Shown: positions 5,215 through 6,681 of the stretch, piece after piece
Layout of the letters: every line of letters begins with the position of its first letter
Numbering within the stretch: position 1 is the stretch's first letter
Assembly (NCBI GenBank): GCA_021159825.1
Contig: JAGHDR010000179.1
Span: 1 to 6,681, forward strand
DNA: 6,681 nucleotides
Source: Deltaproteobacteria bacterium
GTDB lineage: Bacteria; Desulfobacterota; DSM-4660; Desulfatiglandales; Desulfatiglandaceae
Direction: 5' to 3'
The notes under the pieces: model-generated
Database searches by the model: none
What the model was told of the DNA's origin: nothing
The model's input: the letters and a program-made list of their open reading frames with translations, nothing else
Made by a program: the position numbers and the translations under genes

Positions 5215-6638
5215 TGCCCCCGAGCGTCACAGGCATTGATATCAATGATGATTATCTGACCGCTGTCCAGGTACTCAAGGGATTCGGTGGATGGGAACTC
5301 ACGGCCTGCGCCCGGATTCATATGAAGGGTGAGGAAGAGCGCCTCGATCAGGGGCTTTCAACCCTCTCCCAGTCCATGGACCTGACAGGGGGAGAATGCA
5401 TTGTTGCCGTCTCGGGGGCCGATACCTATTATCGAAACCTGGCGGTTCCCTTTAAGGACAAGAGAAAACAACGGGAAGTTCTCTCCTTTGAACTGGAACC
5501 GAACGTCCCTTTTCCCATTGATGATCTGGTGGTCGATTTTTTTTCCACCCATCGGTCCGATACACCGGAACTGCTGGCTTTTTTTGCCGAAAAACGGGTG
5601 ATCAGCCGGTTGCTGGACACGCTGAAGACCCATGACATTGATCCGGAAGCGTTGTGTGTTCGGTGTATCCCCATGGCCTTATGGCTGATCAACAATCCGG
5701 GGAAACCCCATAAGGGCATTTTACTGAACCTGGGGGAAAAAAGGGCAACCCTGGTTCTGTGGCAGAAAAGCCGGGTGGTATTCATCCGCACGTTTGTCTA
5801 TGGCGGCGACGCCCAAACCCTTCTGAAGACTGTTCGCCATACGATTCACGCCTTCGGGGCCGGACGAAAAGACTTTGAGGCCCCCGAAAAAGCGTTTTTG
5901 ACGGGTCAGGGCACCACACAGCCCGGGGTATCGCAATCTATAGCCGAAATGCTGGGTATTCCCACTGAGCGAGTGGATTTGTGCAATGACGACCGAATTC
6001 GACTGGGGGAAAACGCGGAACCGGTGTGGGACCCTTTACTTATGGACGGCGCCCTCTCTCTGGCATTGGGCCGTTATAACGCGAAGGGATTGGGACCGAA
6101 TCTCAGGAGAAATGGTTTTGAGGTCCAAAAACGATCATTTTATCGCTCAAAAATCTTCAGGAAAGTTGCGGCCTGGCTGTTGGTAATTGCTTCCCTCTGG
6201 GCCATTGACATGGGGGTGGATACCCATTTCCTGAAACAGCGGGCGGTAGCCCTTGACAGTCGGACCCTGGTCCTGTTCAAGAAAACATTCCCCCATATAC
6301 GCCGCATCGTGGATCCCGTTAAACAGGCACAGATAGAAATAAATGAGTTGAAGCGCATCTCAAAGCCGGGCCGGGTGGTGGGGATAAACAGCCGGGCGCT
6401 TGATCTGTTGCTGGAAATTTCCGAGCGACTTCCCGAATCAATGGATTTAAAGGTCTCACGCCTGGTGATTGATTCCCATTCGGTCAGGATTAAAGGCGAT
6501 ACCGATACCTACAACACGGTGGATCGGGCAAAACAGGGTCTTGAGAAATCGTCCCTTTTTAAGACCACGACCATCAGTTCCGCCAATCTGGATCAAGGGC
6601 AGAACAGGGTTTTGTTTGAAATTAAACTGGGAAGGTGA
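5214..6638 (+). CDS. gspL: GspL, T2SS inner-membrane platform protein with PilM-like and PilN-like parts
   Basis: Bitopic platform protein that, in the family, binds GspE in the cytoplasm and GspM in the membrane. It has 474 residues, longer than the usual 380-420. The cytoplasmic part (about 1-310) has the actin-like fold signature of GspL/PilM: GIDINDDYLTAVQV (7-20), GILLNLGEKRATLVL (168-182) followed by RTFVYGG (192-198), and FLTGQGTTQPGVSQSIAEML (228-247), corresponding to the two phosphate loops and the adenosine loop of that fold. One membrane helix lies at about 317-334. The periplasmic end (about 393-474) has a PilN/GspL-type ferredoxin-like domain: ISERLPESMDLKVSRLVID (402-420), then a segment with SSLFKTT (446-452). 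The ATG overlaps the gspK stop as TAATG, with GAGGA nine bases upstream (5200-5204). gspM follows 19 nt later. Confidence 0.93.
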   Translation: MPPSVTGIDINDDYLTAVQVLKGFGGWELTACARIHMKGEEERLDQGLSTLSQSMDLTGGECIVAVSGADTYYRNLAVPFKDKRKQREVLSFELEPNVPFPIDDLVVDFFSTHRSDTPELLAFFAEKRVISRLLDTLKTHDIDPEALCVRCIPMALWLINNPGKPHKGILLNLGEKRATLVLWQKSRVVFIRTFVYGGDAQTLLKTVRHTIHAFGAGRKDFEAPEKAFLTGQGTTQPGVSQSIAEMLGIPTERVDLCNDDRIRLGENAEPVWDPLLMDGALSLALGRYNAKGLGPNLRRNGFEVQKRSFYRSKIFRKVAAWLLVIASLWAIDMGVDTHFLKQRAVALDSRTLVLFKKTFPHIRRIVDPVKQAQIEINELKRISKPGRVVGINSRALDLLLEISERLPESMDLKVSRLVIDSHSVRIKGDTDTYNTVDRAKQGLEKSSLFKTTTISSANLDQGQNRVLFEIKLGR

Positions 6639-6657
6639 TTTTGAGGCGCGGTAGAGA

Positions 6658-6681
6658 ATGCAGTTAGGGAAACGAGAAAAA
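6658..6681 (+). CDS. gspM: GspM, T2SS platform protein (first 8 codons, cut by window end)
   Basis: The ATG at 6658, 19 nt after the gspL stop, opens a frame reading MQLGKREK up to the window edge. GspM and the related PilO proteins often begin with a short polar sequence containing an L-x-x-R-E-K/R pattern before their membrane helix, and gspM is the expected gene after gspL. An in-frame TAG at 6652-6654 excludes an earlier start. The ribosome-binding site is weak (gagg at 6643-6646, or aga close to the ATG). With only eight codons visible, the call rests mainly on gene order. Confidence 0.6.

Overview
The window holds the distal part of a type II secretion system (T2SS, general secretory pathway) operon. 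All genes are on the + strand, in the classical order gspF, gspG, gspH, gspI, gspJ, gspK, gspL, followed by the first codons of gspM cut by the window edge. The tightly packed order, the moderate G+C of the coding part, the PilM/PilN-like build of GspL and the style of the intergenic repeats suggest a Desulfobacterota (deltaproteobacterial) genome. This is inference; no ribosomal or other taxonomic marker is present.

Layout. Positions 1-582 carry no supportable gene. This stretch is A+T-rich at its left end and holds two short palindromes, a possible remnant of a REP-associated transposase end, a plausible sigma70-type promoter (445-474) and a palindromic array with a 7-nt period (487-563) just before gspF. 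gspF (583-1809) encodes the inner-membrane platform protein. A 268-nt gap follows, dominated by an inverted-repeat element whose two arms are each four heptads long. gspG (2078-2524) encodes the major pseudopilin. From gspG on, genes overlap or nearly touch: gspG/gspH by 1 nt (TGATG), gspH/gspI by 11 or 26 nt depending on start choice, gspI/gspJ by 4 nt (ATGA), gspJ/gspK with a 9-nt spacer, gspK/gspL by 1 nt (TAATG), and gspL/gspM with a 19-nt spacer. Translational coupling is therefore likely.

How the genes work together. GspG subunits are processed at their Gly-Phe site by a prepilin peptidase (not in the window) and assemble into the pseudopilus. GspH, GspI, GspJ and GspK are the minor pseudopilins that initiate it and cap its tip. 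GspF, GspL and GspM form the inner-membrane platform that links the cytoplasmic ATPase GspE to pseudopilus assembly. gspC, gspD, gspE and the peptidase are not seen. In particular, gspE is not directly upstream of gspF as it often is elsewhere.

The secretion genes are ordinary, well-described families. The unexpected content is in the gaps: three separate stretches (487-563, 1851-2003, 2512-2588) are built of degenerate 7-nt units, each with different unit sequences. The third sits on the gspG/gspH junction, supplies the gspG stop codon and the gspH start codon, and is translated as almost the whole GspH signal leader.
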